Below are positions 1 to 8,217 of a stretch of 16,909 bases of DNA, piece by piece. Every line of letters starts with the position of its first letter. The first letter of the stretch is position 1. Position numbers and translations under genes: made by a program. Origin of the DNA: Acidobacteriota bacterium (lineage in GTDB: Bacteria > Acidobacteriota > Thermoanaerobaculia > Multivoradales > SZUA-115); contig QIHU01000439.1 in the NCBI GenBank assembly GCA_003231035.1, positions 1 through 16,909 on the forward strand, read 5' to 3'. The notes below the pieces were generated by a model that had not been told where the DNA came from, did not search any database, and saw only the letters and a program-made list of their open reading frames with translations.

Positions 1-16
1 CGCAAGAGGCCGCGGC

Positions 17-44
17 AGAGGCCAGAGGCCAGAGGCCAGAGAGG
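17..44. repeat. Short tandem repeat, 7-bp unit agaggcc
   Basis: Three perfect head-to-tail copies of agaggcc occupy 17-37 and a degenerate fourth (agagagg) follows to 44. It lies upstream of the tRNA promoter. No coding or regulatory role is visible. Confidence 0.6.
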
Positions 45-80
45 ACCCACACCCAAGTCCGCGCCGCCGCCACTCAACCG

Positions 81-110
81 TTGCACCCACAACCACACAT
101 CGCCTACAAT
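81..110 (+). promoter_or_regulatory. Probable sigma70-type promoter of the tRNA-Thr gene
   Basis: TTGCAC at 81-86 and TACAAT at 105-110 are separated by 18 bp. The -10 matches consensus at 5 of 6 positions, while the -35 matches only in its TTG. The -10 is followed by a GC-rich stretch (ccccgag), a discriminator style common at stable-RNA promoters. Predicted transcription would begin near 117, about 40 nt before the mature tRNA. This is a pattern match only. Confidence 0.45.
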
Positions 111-158
111 CCCCGAGCATCCCGCCCGGCCTCCCAGGGGCCTCCCAACCCCTTCATA

Positions 159-234
159 GCCGACGTAGCTCAGTTGGTAGAGCAGCTGATTCGTAATCAG
201 CAGGTCAGCGGTTCAAATCCGCTCGTCGGCTCCA
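159..234 (+). tRNA. tRNA-Thr (anticodon CGU), CCA encoded
   Basis: A full cloverleaf can be folded by eye. Acceptor arms gccgacg (159-165) and cgtcggc (224-230) pair at all 7 positions. The D-arm is gctcagttggtagagc. The anticodon stem gctga/tcagc (185-189/197-201) closes the loop ttcgtaa, with anticodon CGT at 192-194. The T-arm is agcgg-ttcaaat-ccgct. The discriminator is T231, followed by a genome-encoded CCA (232-234). Anticodon CGU reads the Thr codon ACG. tRNA 3' ends are common integration sites, but I found no second copy of this 3' end in the window, so no att pair can be called. Confidence 0.95.
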
Positions 235-713
235 GTTAACTTCATTGTTTTCAATGGTTTAGCGTTTAGCTAAAGGACCGCCCACCGCCGGAGGTGGCCC
301 AAAGGTGATTTGGGTCACAATAGGGTCAATCTGGACTGCAACTTGACGGGACTGGGTGAAACAGGGGGGCGGGCACTGGCCTTGTCCCATGTTCTTCTCC
401 TAGGTCCTCATTTCGCGAACAGTCCTAGCACTCGCAGATGTGCTGGTCAGCCACACAGCCTGCGTAGCGAGGTTCGCTGCTGAGATAGTTACGAGTGGCA
501 CGGGGCACACAGCGCCCTAGTATCGACCTCGCCCTGGGGATCGACTTGGCGTGATCGCGCCCCTAAAACCCTGCTTGGCCTTGTCAAACCGTATTAAATC
601 GGGACGAATGCCTCTCTGCTTCGTTTCTCTGACCTGCTAGGATCAGGCTCGAAAACACCGAGGAAAGATGTCGAGGAAACCTGGAGTGAACCTCCGTAAC
701 CAGGGTACGTTTG
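235..713. other. Intergenic region between tRNA and BREX operon, no convincing gene
   Basis: About 475 bp without a supportable gene. Visible items: a palindrome tttagctaaa near 265-274, two GGGTCA copies 12 bp apart near 312-329, and a weak promoter-like pair at 581-609. Just before the HTH gene, CCTGG and CCAGG flank an AT-richer spacer, a weak operator-like arrangement. A minus-strand open frame of 43 codons (259-390) exists but has nothing to support it as a gene. The region probably carries the promoter and regulatory DNA of the BREX operon. It could also hold the decayed edge of an island inserted next to the tRNA; I see no integrase. Confidence 0.5.
581..609 (+). promoter_or_regulatory. 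Weak candidate promoter for the BREX operon
   Basis: TTGTCA (581-586, 5 of 6 to TTGACA) is followed after exactly 17 bp by acgaat (604-609), which matches only the AAT end of a -10 box. It would give a leader of roughly 100 nt before the HTH start at 714. It is the best pair I could find by eye upstream of the operon. The -10 is poor, so the true promoter may be elsewhere or may need an activator. Confidence 0.22.
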
Positions 714-923
714 ATGGATGATCGCTGGAGATCCGTGGAAGAGATCGCCGAGTACCTCGGCGTCAGCAGGGACACCATTTACGTCTGGATCAACGAGAAG
801 GGCATGCCTGCCCATCGCATGGGTCGGCTCTGGAAGTTCAAGCTCGCGGAGGTCGATCAGTGGGTGACTTCTGGTGGAGCCTCTAGCAAACACTCCCGCG
901 GCGCCCAGGAGGCAGGGCCGTAG
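714..923 (+). CDS. Small excisionase-like helix-turn-helix DNA-binding protein
   Basis: A 69-residue protein of the MerR-like HTH_17/excisionase class. Residues 7-27 (SVEEIAEYLGVSRDTIYVWI plus N) form a helix-turn-helix. A wing-like segment MGRLWKFKLAEVDQWV (about 36-51) follows, typical of AlpA/Xis-type single-domain DNA binders. The charged tail (about 52-69) is probably disordered. ATG at 714 is taken as the start; the TTG just before it (711) is an alternative, and no strong Shine-Dalgarno is visible. Its stop lies only 2 bp before the GTG of brxA, so it is the first cistron of the BREX operon and a natural candidate for local control of it. Regulation of BREX is inferred from position. 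It is not the larger WYL-type BrxR regulator known from other BREX loci. It could instead be a relic of a mobile element. Confidence 0.8.
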   Translation: MDDRWRSVEEIAEYLGVSRDTIYVWINEKGMPAHRMGRLWKFKLAEVDQWVTSGGASSKHSRGAQEAGP

Positions 924-925
924 CC

Positions 926-1732
926 GTGGGAGCCGTAGCACGCATCCGGCCTGAGAACGGCCACTGGCTGGTTCCAGCGCTCAGCCCTCGCGCGCCGTAC
1001 ACGTCGCGCCTTTCCGCCCGTTCGGCGTTGTATACCGACTTGCATCTCCTGCTCGCCGCGCAGCGGGCCCCGGTGTCGTCACTGGCCTACCGTGCGCAGG
1101 TCATCACTGAGAATTGTCTCGCCCGCAGGTCCGTCGCTGCACGGCAGAAGATCTGGCAAGAGCTGAAGTCCCGGTACATTCTAGATGCCGATCACCCTGT
1201 CTTCGCGGCGTTCCTCCGGGAGTGGCATCGTTGCGATTCAGAGGCAGAGCGTGGTCTCACGGCCTATGTTCTTCTGGCGCTCAACGATCGGTTGGTTGCG
1301 GACTTGGGCACCGAATGGCTTTTCCCGCGTCTGCGTCGCGCACCGTTGGCGCTTCCCGTCGCGGATGTCCGACTGTTTATCGATCAGGCGGCCAAACAAC
1401 GGCCCGAGGTGCGCGCCTGGTCGGATCAGACGCGAACCGCCGTGGCTCAAAAGTACGCGGCAAGCATTCGCGATTTCGGGCTGGCGCGAGGCGCCGTCAA
1501 CAAGACGACGGTTAGGCCGGCGCTGTACGGAGCTCCCGTGCGGCTCCTGGTGCGCGCCTTGCGGCTAGTTGGCGTGCGGCCACTCGAGTTGGTCCATGCG
1601 CCGATTTTTCGCTTGCTAGCACTCGATCGCCCCGAGGTGATCGAGGCGCTCGGCGAACTCAACCGCGCCGACGATCTTCGCTTTCGCATGCAGGGCAACG
1701 TGATCGAGCTGGACATCGAGGAGATCGCCTGA
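926..1732 (+). CDS. brxA: BrxA (DUF1819), BREX type 1 DNA-binding protein
   Basis: A 268-residue protein matching the DUF1819/BrxA family by its entry signature YTSRLSARSAL (residues 25-35), the ENCLARRSVAAR segment that follows, and its place first in a canonical brxABC order. BrxA proteins are small helical DNA-binding proteins of about 200 residues. This one is longer, with roughly 24 extra residues before the conserved start. The best start is GTG at 926, preceded by AGGAGG at 907-912 with a rather long 13-nt gap; I see no better in-frame ATG or GTG before the conserved region. It follows the HTH stop by 2 bp, and its TGA overlaps the ATG of brxB by one base (TGATG), so translation is probably coupled. 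BrxA is needed for BREX function in some systems and its exact role is unsettled. Confidence 0.88.
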   Translation: MGAVARIRPENGHWLVPALSPRAPYTSRLSARSALYTDLHLLLAAQRAPVSSLAYRAQVITENCLARRSVAARQKIWQELKSRYILDADHPVFAAFLREWHRCDSEAERGLTAYVLLALNDRLVADLGTEWLFPRLRRAPLALPVADVRLFIDQAAKQRPEVRAWSDQTRTAVAQKYAASIRDFGLARGAVNKTTVRPALYGAPVRLLVRALRLVGVRPLELVHAPIFRLLALDRPEVIEALGELNRADDLRFRMQGNVIELDIEEIA

Positions 1733-2271
1733 TGCAGCGCCTCTTTGCCGCCCTGTACGATCTCATCAAGACACCGTTTCAGCCCAATCAGGCAGTCAAA
1801 ACCGACAGTTCGATTCTGCTGATCTACCCCCCCAAGAAGGAACTCGATTTCCGCGAGTACCTGGTCGATTCGTTCATCCCACACCTTCGAGCCGAGACGA
1901 TCCCTTTCGTTCATCTAGACTTGACCGGTTTTCTGCTCCAGGAATTGGATGAAGCGGAGATCGAGAACCTCAACGAAGATGAGTTCGACGACTACCGATG
2001 GATGCGCCAGGGGCTCTCGCAGCGCACTGAGGCCGCACTCGCGCGGAGGCTTGAAGAGTTGACCGTCCAGGCTCCCGGAACTACGGTTCTCGTCTCCTCC
2101 ACCGTCGCACTACACCCTCTGGTTCGCTACGGTGAGGTGCTCAGAGGTCTGCGCGATCTTAACGGCCGTATCGCGCTCGCCTTTCCTGGTGAAGAGCGCG
2201 GCGGCAAGCTCCATTTCTTGAACCAACCTGACGGCAGCAACTATCTCGCGGTCAAACTATTCTGGCAATGA
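1732..2271 (+). CDS. brxB: BrxB (DUF1788), BREX type 1 protein
   Basis: A 179-residue protein of the BrxB/DUF1788 family, which usually runs to about 200 residues. Two family-like blocks can be read: IYPPKKELDFRE (31-42) and the C-terminal LAFPGEERGGKLHFLNQPDG (149-168), followed by SNYLAVKL. It has no signal peptide, membrane segment or nucleotide-binding motif. Its ATG overlaps the brxA stop by one base. Its own TGA (2269-2271) overlaps an ATG at 2268 that opens a run of mini-ORFs leading to brxC. BrxB is cytoplasmic and required for phage exclusion in type 1 BREX; a scaffolding or partner role with BrxC and PglZ is likely, but no enzymatic activity is established. The assignment rests on motifs and the operon order. 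Confidence 0.88.
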   Translation: MQRLFAALYDLIKTPFQPNQAVKTDSSILLIYPPKKELDFREYLVDSFIPHLRAETIPFVHLDLTGFLLQELDEAEIENLNEDEFDDYRWMRQGLSQRTEAALARRLEELTVQAPGTTVLVSSTVALHPLVRYGEVLRGLRDLNGRIALAFPGEERGGKLHFLNQPDGSNYLAVKLFWQ

Positions 2272-2298
2272 CAACGCAATGACAAGGCAATGACAAGG
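2266..2298 (+). repeat. Tandem 11-bp repeat caatgacaagg forming a mini-ORF chain before brxC
   Basis: Three head-to-tail 11-mers: caatgacaacg (2266-2276), then caatgacaagg twice (2277-2287, 2288-2298). The first ATG (2268) overlaps the brxB TGA and reads M-T-T-Q-stop (2268-2282). The second (2279) overlaps that stop as ATGA and reads M-T-R-Q-stop (2279-2293). The third (2290) overlaps the second stop as ATGA and is in frame with brxC. Because 11 is not a multiple of 3, every repeat shifts frame, and every repeat also creates a stop-start overlap. The structure is read directly; a role in translational reinitiation is inferred. Confidence 0.85.
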
Positions 2299-2335
2299 CA
2301 ACAGCAAGAACCGGGGCCAGGCCCGGCGACAGAGC

Positions 2336-2343
2336 GGGAGAAG
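2336..2343 (+). promoter_or_regulatory. Ribosome binding site deciding the brxC start at 2350
   Basis: GGGAGAAG ends 6 nt before the ATG at 2350, with the GGGAG core 9 nt away. It favours 2350 over the in-frame ATG at 2290, which has no Shine-Dalgarno and would be reached mainly by reinitiation from the upstream mini-ORFs. Confidence 0.55.
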
Positions 2344-2349
2344 AGCGCA

Positions 2350-5300
2350 ATGACGACGATCCGGGAGATCATCAAACGGGACATTGGCCAGCAAGTCGAA
2401 GGGGTCGTCAAGGTCTTCGATCGGTCGACGCTCGCCACCGAGATTCGCGAGTTCGTCGTCACCGACAAGATCGAAGACGAGTTCAAACACATCTTCGACA
2501 CCTTCACCCACACCAGCGAAACGCTGCGCCGTGGCGGAACTTCGCGCGACGTGGTCGGTATCTGGATCTCAGGTTTCTTCGGCTCAGGCAAGTCCCACTT
2601 CGCCAAGGTCCTCGGCTATCTGTTGCAGAACGACCCGCTAGGGGACGGTTCCGGCGAGTCTTGCAACGACGTGCTAGTCAAGCACCTTTCCGAGTCTCGG
2701 CGCGGTCAGGATGTACGGCTACGCCTAGGGGAGCTGAAGCTCAACACCGAGTGTCGCACCATCGCGTTCGAGATCAAGAGCCGTCAATCTCTCACCGAAC
2801 CCAACTCGGTGGGAGAGATTCTCATCTCCGAGTTCTACCGTCATATCGGTTTGTCGGAGAACTTCGTTGTCGCTCGCATCGAGCAGCGGCTGAGGCAGCG
2901 CGACCTTCTCGATCAGCTAGAGAGCACCTATCAGCAAGAGTTTGGTGACGCTTGGCGAAGCGCCGCGGGGAGGGATGACCTGCTGACGGTTCGCCGCCGA
3001 TTGGCTGAGATTCTGCCCAAGGTGGACCCCGCCGAGTACCACGATCGCGCGGCGGCCAAGAACGCGCTCAGCGACATGTTTCGTCACCAGAAGATCACCG
3101 CGGAGAGCATCGCGGATGAGCTTGTTGCTTGGGTCGACGCGCAACCCACCACCGGCGGCAAGGTTCAGCACCTGGTGTTCGTGATCGATGAGATGGGCAC
3201 CTTCATCGGTGATTCCAACGAACGCATCGGCGAACTCAATAGCCTCGCCGAGATGATCGCCAACAAAGGTAAGGGCAAGGTCTGGTTGATTGTCACCAGT
3301 CAGCAGGACCTCGAAAAGGTTGTCGACCGCACCAACTTCCAGCCCGCCCTGATCGGCCGCTTGAATGCTCGTTTCGAGCTGAAACCGCACCTCATTTCGG
3401 ATGAGATCAACAAGGTCGTTGCCGAGCGCATTCTTAAGAAACATCCATCGGAGGAGCCGGCCCTGCGTGCGCTATATCAGCGTCACGAGGGCGCCATTGC
3501 ACAGCTCGCGGATATCAAGGCCAGCCGCCATCTTGGAACGATCGATGAGCGTGCCTTCATTGACAGCTACCCATTCCTTCCTCATCTAATCCGGCTGGCT
3601 CAGGATGTTTTCGAGGCTCTCTCCGGGTTCCGTCTCTCCGGGGGCGTGCGCTCGATGATCTCGGTGGTCATGGGAACACTCCAGGATCTCGCCGAGGAGC
3701 CCATTGGCGTCATTGTGAGTTTCGACCAGTTGTTCGATGCGGTCGAGAACGACCTGTTGTCGCAAGAGTATCTCGGCGCCTCGGGCATCCAGGCCATTCG
3801 CCAGTCCAGCGAGCGCGTGCCCGAGACTCCCATCGAGCCAGCCCAGGTGTTGAAGGTTCTGTGGCTCCTGCAACAAGTCCCTTGGGTTCCTCGCGTCCCG
3901 GAGGCGCTGGCCAAGTTGCTCGCGCGCCAGCTCGACACCGAGATCGCACCGCTGCGCACGCAAGTCGAGACCACCCTCGAAGCGCTGCAAGAGGCCGGGT
4001 ACGTTGCGCGCGATGAAGCGACCGGGGAGTGGAAGTTCCTCAACGAGCGCGAGCGCACGATCGAGCAAGCAATCCAGGAAATGGTCCGACCCGGGGCTAC
4101 CAAGAGCATCAGTATCGCCGCCGTTCGCCGCACCTGCCAGCAAATGGCCAGGGAAAGTGTCGCCACCCGCAAGAAGCTCGGGAACTTTGCCGTGCCTTTC
4201 GGCAAGACCAAGGTCCCATTCGGCTTCGGACTCCTCCTCGATGGCGAGACCCTGTATTCCGGGCCCGATCTTGAGGCGGTCTTGGTGAGCCCGCTGGCCG
4301 CCGGTCGCAAGCAGGAACTCCAGGAGATTCGCCGCCGCAATCAGGCCGGCGGGGCCAAGGGGCGTACCTTGTGGTGGGTTTCGGCCGCGCCCAGCAATCT
4401 CGAAGCTCGCTTCAAGCGCTACGAAGCGTTGGTCAAGGTCACCGGTGACCGACGCTTCACGGAGGATTCTTCCGCTCACACCCGCGATGCTCTTTCGGAG
4501 AAGCGCAAGGAGCGCGACGAGCTGCGCGGGGCCTTGATTCGGGAGCTCGAACGCGCCTTCCTCGACGGCACCCTCTACCGCGGTGGCCAGAAGATCGATC
4601 TCGAAGGTGCCGCCGACCTCAAGGAGCCTATCCACGAGGCGCTACGAAGCCTCATTCCCAATATCTATCCCCGCTTCGGCCTGGCGGATCGAGAGTTCGA
4701 TTTCGTCAAAGAGCTCAAGGCTCTGCTCAATCCCACCACTTCCAACCTCGCCGCCATTGCCCCGGAACTCAACCTGTTCGACACCCAGGGCAGTCTGCAA
4801 CGCGAATCGGACCTAGTGGCGCAGATCTTGGAGGTGATCCAAGATCTGGAGGACGAGGGTATTGATCCGACGGGTAGCCTGTTGATCAACGCCAAGGACC
4901 GGAAAGGGTTCCAAGGCTTCGAGCGCCCGCCCTTCGGCTGGCCCGATGAGCTTCCGAGGCTGGTCATCGCGGCCTGCATGCGGGCCGGAGTGGTCTACCT
5001 CGAACGGCAGACCAGCACCGGGCCGAGTTCGCTCTACGACTACAAGGCGACTACGGAGATCTTTGCCAAGGTCAACACCTTCAAGAAGACCACATTCCGG
5101 GTTGCCGAGACCAGCCTCACCATCGAGCAGATCAAGCGGGCGGCGCAAGCTCTGATCGCCATGGGCGTCAGGGATACCCCCGAGTCGGGCAACGCGATCG
5201 CGGCCGCCGTGGTCGAGCTGGGCAAGGTGCTCACGGCGGGGATCGACGATGCTAGATTCCGCTCGGGCCAAGGGCTGCCGATCCACGAAGTCTTACTCAC

Positions 5301-6105
5301 CAGCGAGGCGGCACTCGTTGAGCCGATGACAGCCAAGGATCCCACCGCCGCGGTGCTCGCTTTTCTCGCCGCCGAATCGACTTGGACCGAGGTGTACAAC
5401 CGGTTGGGCGCCCTGCGCGGCTTCTTGGAAAAGCAGTTAGACCAAGAGTTCTCCCTCTCTCGTCAGCTCACGGCGCTGATCGAAAATCACCCTATCCCCC
5501 CCGAGCATGCCAGCGCCGCCTCCCTTTCGCGAGCCTGCCGAGACATGGCGACCCTGATCGCGGACAAGGCCGTGGTCGAGCGTTGGACCGACTACCGGGA
5601 GGCAACCGATCAGGCCTATTCAGCGTATCGCCAAGTTTATCTCCAGGCCTACGACGAGCTCACCGAGACCATTGCAAAGACCGTGACCTCGATTCACGCC
5701 AGCGCGCCTTACAAGGATGCACCGCCCGAGTCACGCGATGCGGTGGTCGACGCGATCTTCGCGCCCGGCACCGTCTTCCACTATCCTCCGATCACCATCG
5801 CCTCGGTAGCGCAGTTGATCGAGGCCGCCAGTCGCCGTAGCTGGACTTCCCTCGACTATGGACGGGCCGCTCTACCCGAATTTCAAGCCCAGGTCGAGGC
5901 CAACCTGCGCAGCCTCTCCGCCCCGCCACCGAAGCCGGATGAGAAGATTTTCGAGTGGCGGGCCAAGAATGAACTCTCGGGTCAACGGTTTGTCACCGAA
6001 GAGGACGTCGACGCGGCCTTCGACCACGCGAAGAAGACTCTGCAAGAGGCGGCCGAGGAGCTCAAGGCGCGCATTCGAGACGGCTTCACCGTGGTGGTGT
6101 CGTAA
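2350..6105 (+). CDS. brxC: BrxC, large P-loop ATPase of BREX type 1
   Basis: A 1251-residue ATPase, in the usual 1200-residue range for BrxC. The N-terminus TIREIIKRDIGQQVEGVVKV is the characteristic family opening and argues for ATG 2350. The in-frame ATG at 2290 would add 20 low-complexity residues. The Walker A motif is GFFGSGKS (75-82, Lys81). A Walker B-like LVFVIDEMG follows, with Asp280-Glu281. The C-terminal half is helical and charged with no recognised catalytic motif. BrxC is cytoplasmic and essential for BREX exclusion. It is thought to couple ATP hydrolysis to assembly or action of the complex with PglX, PglZ and BrxB; its mechanism is not settled. pglX starts 24 bp after its stop. 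No truncation or frameshift is seen. Long minus-strand frames inside it are high-GC shadows. Confidence 0.95.
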   Translation: MTTIREIIKRDIGQQVEGVVKVFDRSTLATEIREFVVTDKIEDEFKHIFDTFTHTSETLRRGGTSRDVVGIWISGFFGSGKSHFAKVLGYLLQNDPLGDGSGESCNDVLVKHLSESRRGQDVRLRLGELKLNTECRTIAFEIKSRQSLTEPNSVGEILISEFYRHIGLSENFVVARIEQRLRQRDLLDQLESTYQQEFGDAWRSAAGRDDLLTVRRRLAEILPKVDPAEYHDRAAAKNALSDMFRHQKITAESIADELVAWVDAQPTTGGKVQHLVFVIDEMGTFIGDSNERIGELNSLAEMIANKGKGKVWLIVTSQQDLEKVVDRTNFQPALIGRLNARFELKPHLISDEINKVVAERILKKHPSEEPALRALYQRHEGAIAQLADIKASRHLGTIDERAFIDSYPFLPHLIRLAQDVFEALSGFRLSGGVRSMISVVMGTLQDLAEEPIGVIVSFDQLFDAVENDLLSQEYLGASGIQAIRQSSERVPETPIEPAQVLKVLWLLQQVPWVPRVPEALAKLLARQLDTEIAPLRTQVETTLEALQEAGYVARDEATGEWKFLNERERTIEQAIQEMVRPGATKSISIAAVRRTCQQMARESVATRKKLGNFAVPFGKTKVPFGFGLLLDGETLYSGPDLEAVLVSPLAAGRKQELQEIRRRNQAGGAKGRTLWWVSAAPSNLEARFKRYEALVKVTGDRRFTEDSSAHTRDALSEKRKERDELRGALIRELERAFLDGTLYRGGQKIDLEGAADLKEPIHEALRSLIPNIYPRFGLADREFDFVKELKALLNPTTSNLAAIAPELNLFDTQGSLQRESDLVAQILEVIQDLEDEGIDPTGSLLINAKDRKGFQGFERPPFGWPDELPRLVIAACMRAGVVYLERQTSTGPSSLYDYKATTEIFAKVNTFKKTTFRVAETSLTIEQIKRAAQALIAMGVRDTPESGNAIAAAVVELGKVLTAGIDDARFRSGQGLPIHEVLLTSEAALVEPMTAKDPTAAVLAFLAAESTWTEVYNRLGALRGFLEKQLDQEFSLSRQLTALIENHPIPPEHASAASLSRACRDMATLIADKAVVERWTDYREATDQAYSAYRQVYLQAYDELTETIAKTVTSIHASAPYKDAPPESRDAVVDAIFAPGTVFHYPPITIASVAQLIEAASRRSWTSLDYGRAALPEFQAQVEANLRSLSAPPPKPDEKIFEWRAKNELSGQRFVTEEDVDAAFDHAKKTLQEAAEELKARIRDGFTVVVS

Positions 6106-6129
6106 GGGGCATGACGAAGTGGTACCGCA

Positions 6130-8217
6130 ATGACCAGCGAAGCCCCAGCGCTTTCTGACTCACACAAGTCGGCTGTCCGGCTCTGGGTGAGCGAGGTGCG
6201 CCGGCTCCTGGAGCGAGACTTTGCCGCCCAGCTCGAGCGACTCGGCATGGAACCCAGCGGCAACCACACGCCGCTCGACCAGCTGACGTTGTCGGCTGCT
6301 GACCAGGCGATTCGGCTGCGTGCCGCGGCGCTGCTCTCCCACGAGACCGTGGCCGAGGATTCGGCCCAGCGTGGTTTCGCCAACGTCTTGCGGGAGTTCA
6401 CCTACACCCTGCTCAACCGCCTCATCGGGCTCAAGGCCATGGAGGTGCGCAAGCTCCTCTTCTTGCCTCCTCCGACCAGCCCGCAAGCGGCCGCCGAAGC
6501 CACCGAGGTGCTCAGCCCAATCCCGGGGCAAACGCGCTCGCGCTACCTGAGAGACTTTCGCGCCGCCGGCGGCAGCCGCTACAAGTATGACGACAGCGCC
6601 GAGGAGGCCTTGTTGCACGATGCGCTGACTTCGGCGTTTCGCCATGTCACCCGCGACATCCGCGTCTTGTTTGACCCGGACCATGAGTACGCCTGTGTCT
6701 GGCCAACCCACGCCGCGCTGGTCGAGGTCGTGGGTAAGATCAACGACGGCCTCCCCGAAGCGGCCTACCGGGCCCATGATTTTCTCGGTTGGGTTTACCA
6801 GTTCTTCAACCGGGAAGAGAAGAAGCGGGTGCGGGCGGAAACCAAAGGCACCCCCCGCTCTTCCTACGAGCTGGCGGTGATCAACCAGTTCTATACGCCC
6901 TCTTGGGTAGTCAAGGCGCTGGTGGACAACACGCTGGGGCGACTGTGGCTCCAGATGCATCCCGACTCCGCCCTGGCCCCCACCGCACCGCCGCCACTGC
7001 CCGGCCAGCGCACCGACCCCCGACCTGTCGTCGACTATTTGGTACCGCGCACCGGCGTGCGCATCCGCTACCAGCGACTCGGCGACACCGGCGAGGTGGA
7101 GCGCTACGAGCTGGCGCGCAACATCACGCTGCTCGACCCCGCTTGCGGCACCATGCACTTTGGCCAGTACGCCTTCGCCCTCTTCCAACAGATGTACCTC
7201 GACGAGATCGACCACGCCGGGGAAGAAGGCTGGCCGGCGGAGCCCTCGGTGAGCGACCCACGGCAGATCCCGGCGGCCATCCTGGAGAACAACCTCTTCG
7301 GCATCGACATCGACCCACGCGCCATCCAGATCGCCTCCCTGTCGCTTCTGCTAACCGCCAAAGAGGCGGCGCTCGGCCTCGGTATGACACCCAACGAAGT
7401 GCAGATCCAGCGCGCCAACCTGGTGGTGGCCAACGCCGTCGACTTGGGCAAGGAGCGGCTGGGCGGTCTCGTGGAGCGGCTGGGAGACCAGCTCGGCTCG
7501 CCCGAACTGCAAGAGCGCCTTTTCGCCACCCTGTGGGAGAACCTCGAACAGGTCGGAGAGCTCGGCAGCCTCGTCCAGGTGCGCGAGGGTGTATCCGCCG
7601 TCCTCGAGGACTGGGTGGAGGCGCAGGCCAAGAACCAGGGGCTCGAAGAGATGATTCGCCGCAAGGAGGGGCCGCAGCTCCAACTCGGCGACATCCTCGA
7701 TGACTCGGATCGCCAGCGAGCACTCCATCTCGCCCACCAACGCGCCGCCCTCGAAGAGCAGGCCGAGGCTTTGCAAGCCGAACTCCTGAGCGCCCTCGAA
7801 GCCGCCGCTGGCGAGACCGCCGGGGACCCGGCCGAACAACTCTTCGCCGAAGACACGGCCCGTGGTCTGAAACTCTTGCAAACCCTCTCGCGCACCTACC
7901 ATGTGGTGGTGATGAATCCACCCTACGGCTCCTTCGTCCCCAAAGTGAAGGAGTTCATCAAGGCGACCTACCCGCTGACCAAGAACGACATTTACGCCGC
8001 CTTCATCGACCGGGCGACCCAGCTGGTCAAGGCCGAGGGCTATGTGGGGGCGCTGGTCTCTTCGACCTTCGTCAACCTCAAGTCCTTCGAGAAGCTGCGC
8101 ACCGAAATCCTGCTCAAGCGCAATCCGCTCCTAGTGATGCTCGACCTCGGCTACGGCATTCTCGACGAAGCCACTGTCGAGGCGGCCGCCATTGTGATCA
8201 AAGGGAGTGCGCAATGA
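6130..8217 (+). CDS. pglX: PglX N-terminal half: BREX adenine-specific DNA methyltransferase domain
   Basis: A 695-residue protein covering the catalytic part of PglX, which is normally one chain of about 1200 residues. In order, there is a helical N-terminal region, a YTP motif-X-like segment (NQFYTPSWVVKALV, Tyr255), the AdoMet-binding motif I DPACGTMHFG (336-345), the block NNLFGIDIDPRAIQIASL, and catalytic motif IV NPPY (596-599). The X-I-IV order fits a gamma-class N6-adenine methyltransferase. It ends at VEAAAIVIKGSAQ, where intact PglX continues toward the target-recognition domain. Its TGA overlaps the next ATG as ATGA, so it is coupled to the Fic gene. The target-recognition and C-terminal parts lie in the separate gene at 9082. 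Alone it probably cannot recognise a DNA target; I infer that it pairs with that second half, much as HsdM pairs with HsdS. No frameshift is needed to explain the split. Confidence 0.92.
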   Translation: MTSEAPALSDSHKSAVRLWVSEVRRLLERDFAAQLERLGMEPSGNHTPLDQLTLSAADQAIRLRAAALLSHETVAEDSAQRGFANVLREFTYTLLNRLIGLKAMEVRKLLFLPPPTSPQAAAEATEVLSPIPGQTRSRYLRDFRAAGGSRYKYDDSAEEALLHDALTSAFRHVTRDIRVLFDPDHEYACVWPTHAALVEVVGKINDGLPEAAYRAHDFLGWVYQFFNREEKKRVRAETKGTPRSSYELAVINQFYTPSWVVKALVDNTLGRLWLQMHPDSALAPTAPPPLPGQRTDPRPVVDYLVPRTGVRIRYQRLGDTGEVERYELARNITLLDPACGTMHFGQYAFALFQQMYLDEIDHAGEEGWPAEPSVSDPRQIPAAILENNLFGIDIDPRAIQIASLSLLLTAKEAALGLGMTPNEVQIQRANLVVANAVDLGKERLGGLVERLGDQLGSPELQERLFATLWENLEQVGELGSLVQVREGVSAVLEDWVEAQAKNQGLEEMIRRKEGPQLQLGDILDDSDRQRALHLAHQRAALEEQAEALQAELLSALEAAAGETAGDPAEQLFAEDTARGLKLLQTLSRTYHVVVMNPPYGSFVPKVKEFIKATYPLTKNDIYAAFIDRATQLVKAEGYVGALVSSTFVNLKSFEKLRTEILLKRNPLLVMLDLGYGILDEATVEAAAIVIKGSAQ

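Noticed and set aside
259..390. Minus-strand 43-codon frame downstream of the tRNA, ending PLAKR-stop
   Set aside because: Too short, proline-rich, with no supporting motif or Shine-Dalgarno. It is likely chance or a decayed fragment.
3586..4635. Long minus-strand open frame of 349 codons inside brxC
   Set aside because: brxC on the + strand has clear family motifs across the same bases. High GC at third positions produces long antisense frames, and the translated product has no recognisable motif.
6160..7215. Long minus-strand open frame of 351 codons inside pglX-N
   Set aside because: It is antisense to an unambiguous methyltransferase domain, lacks domain signals, and has no plausible ribosome binding site or operon context.
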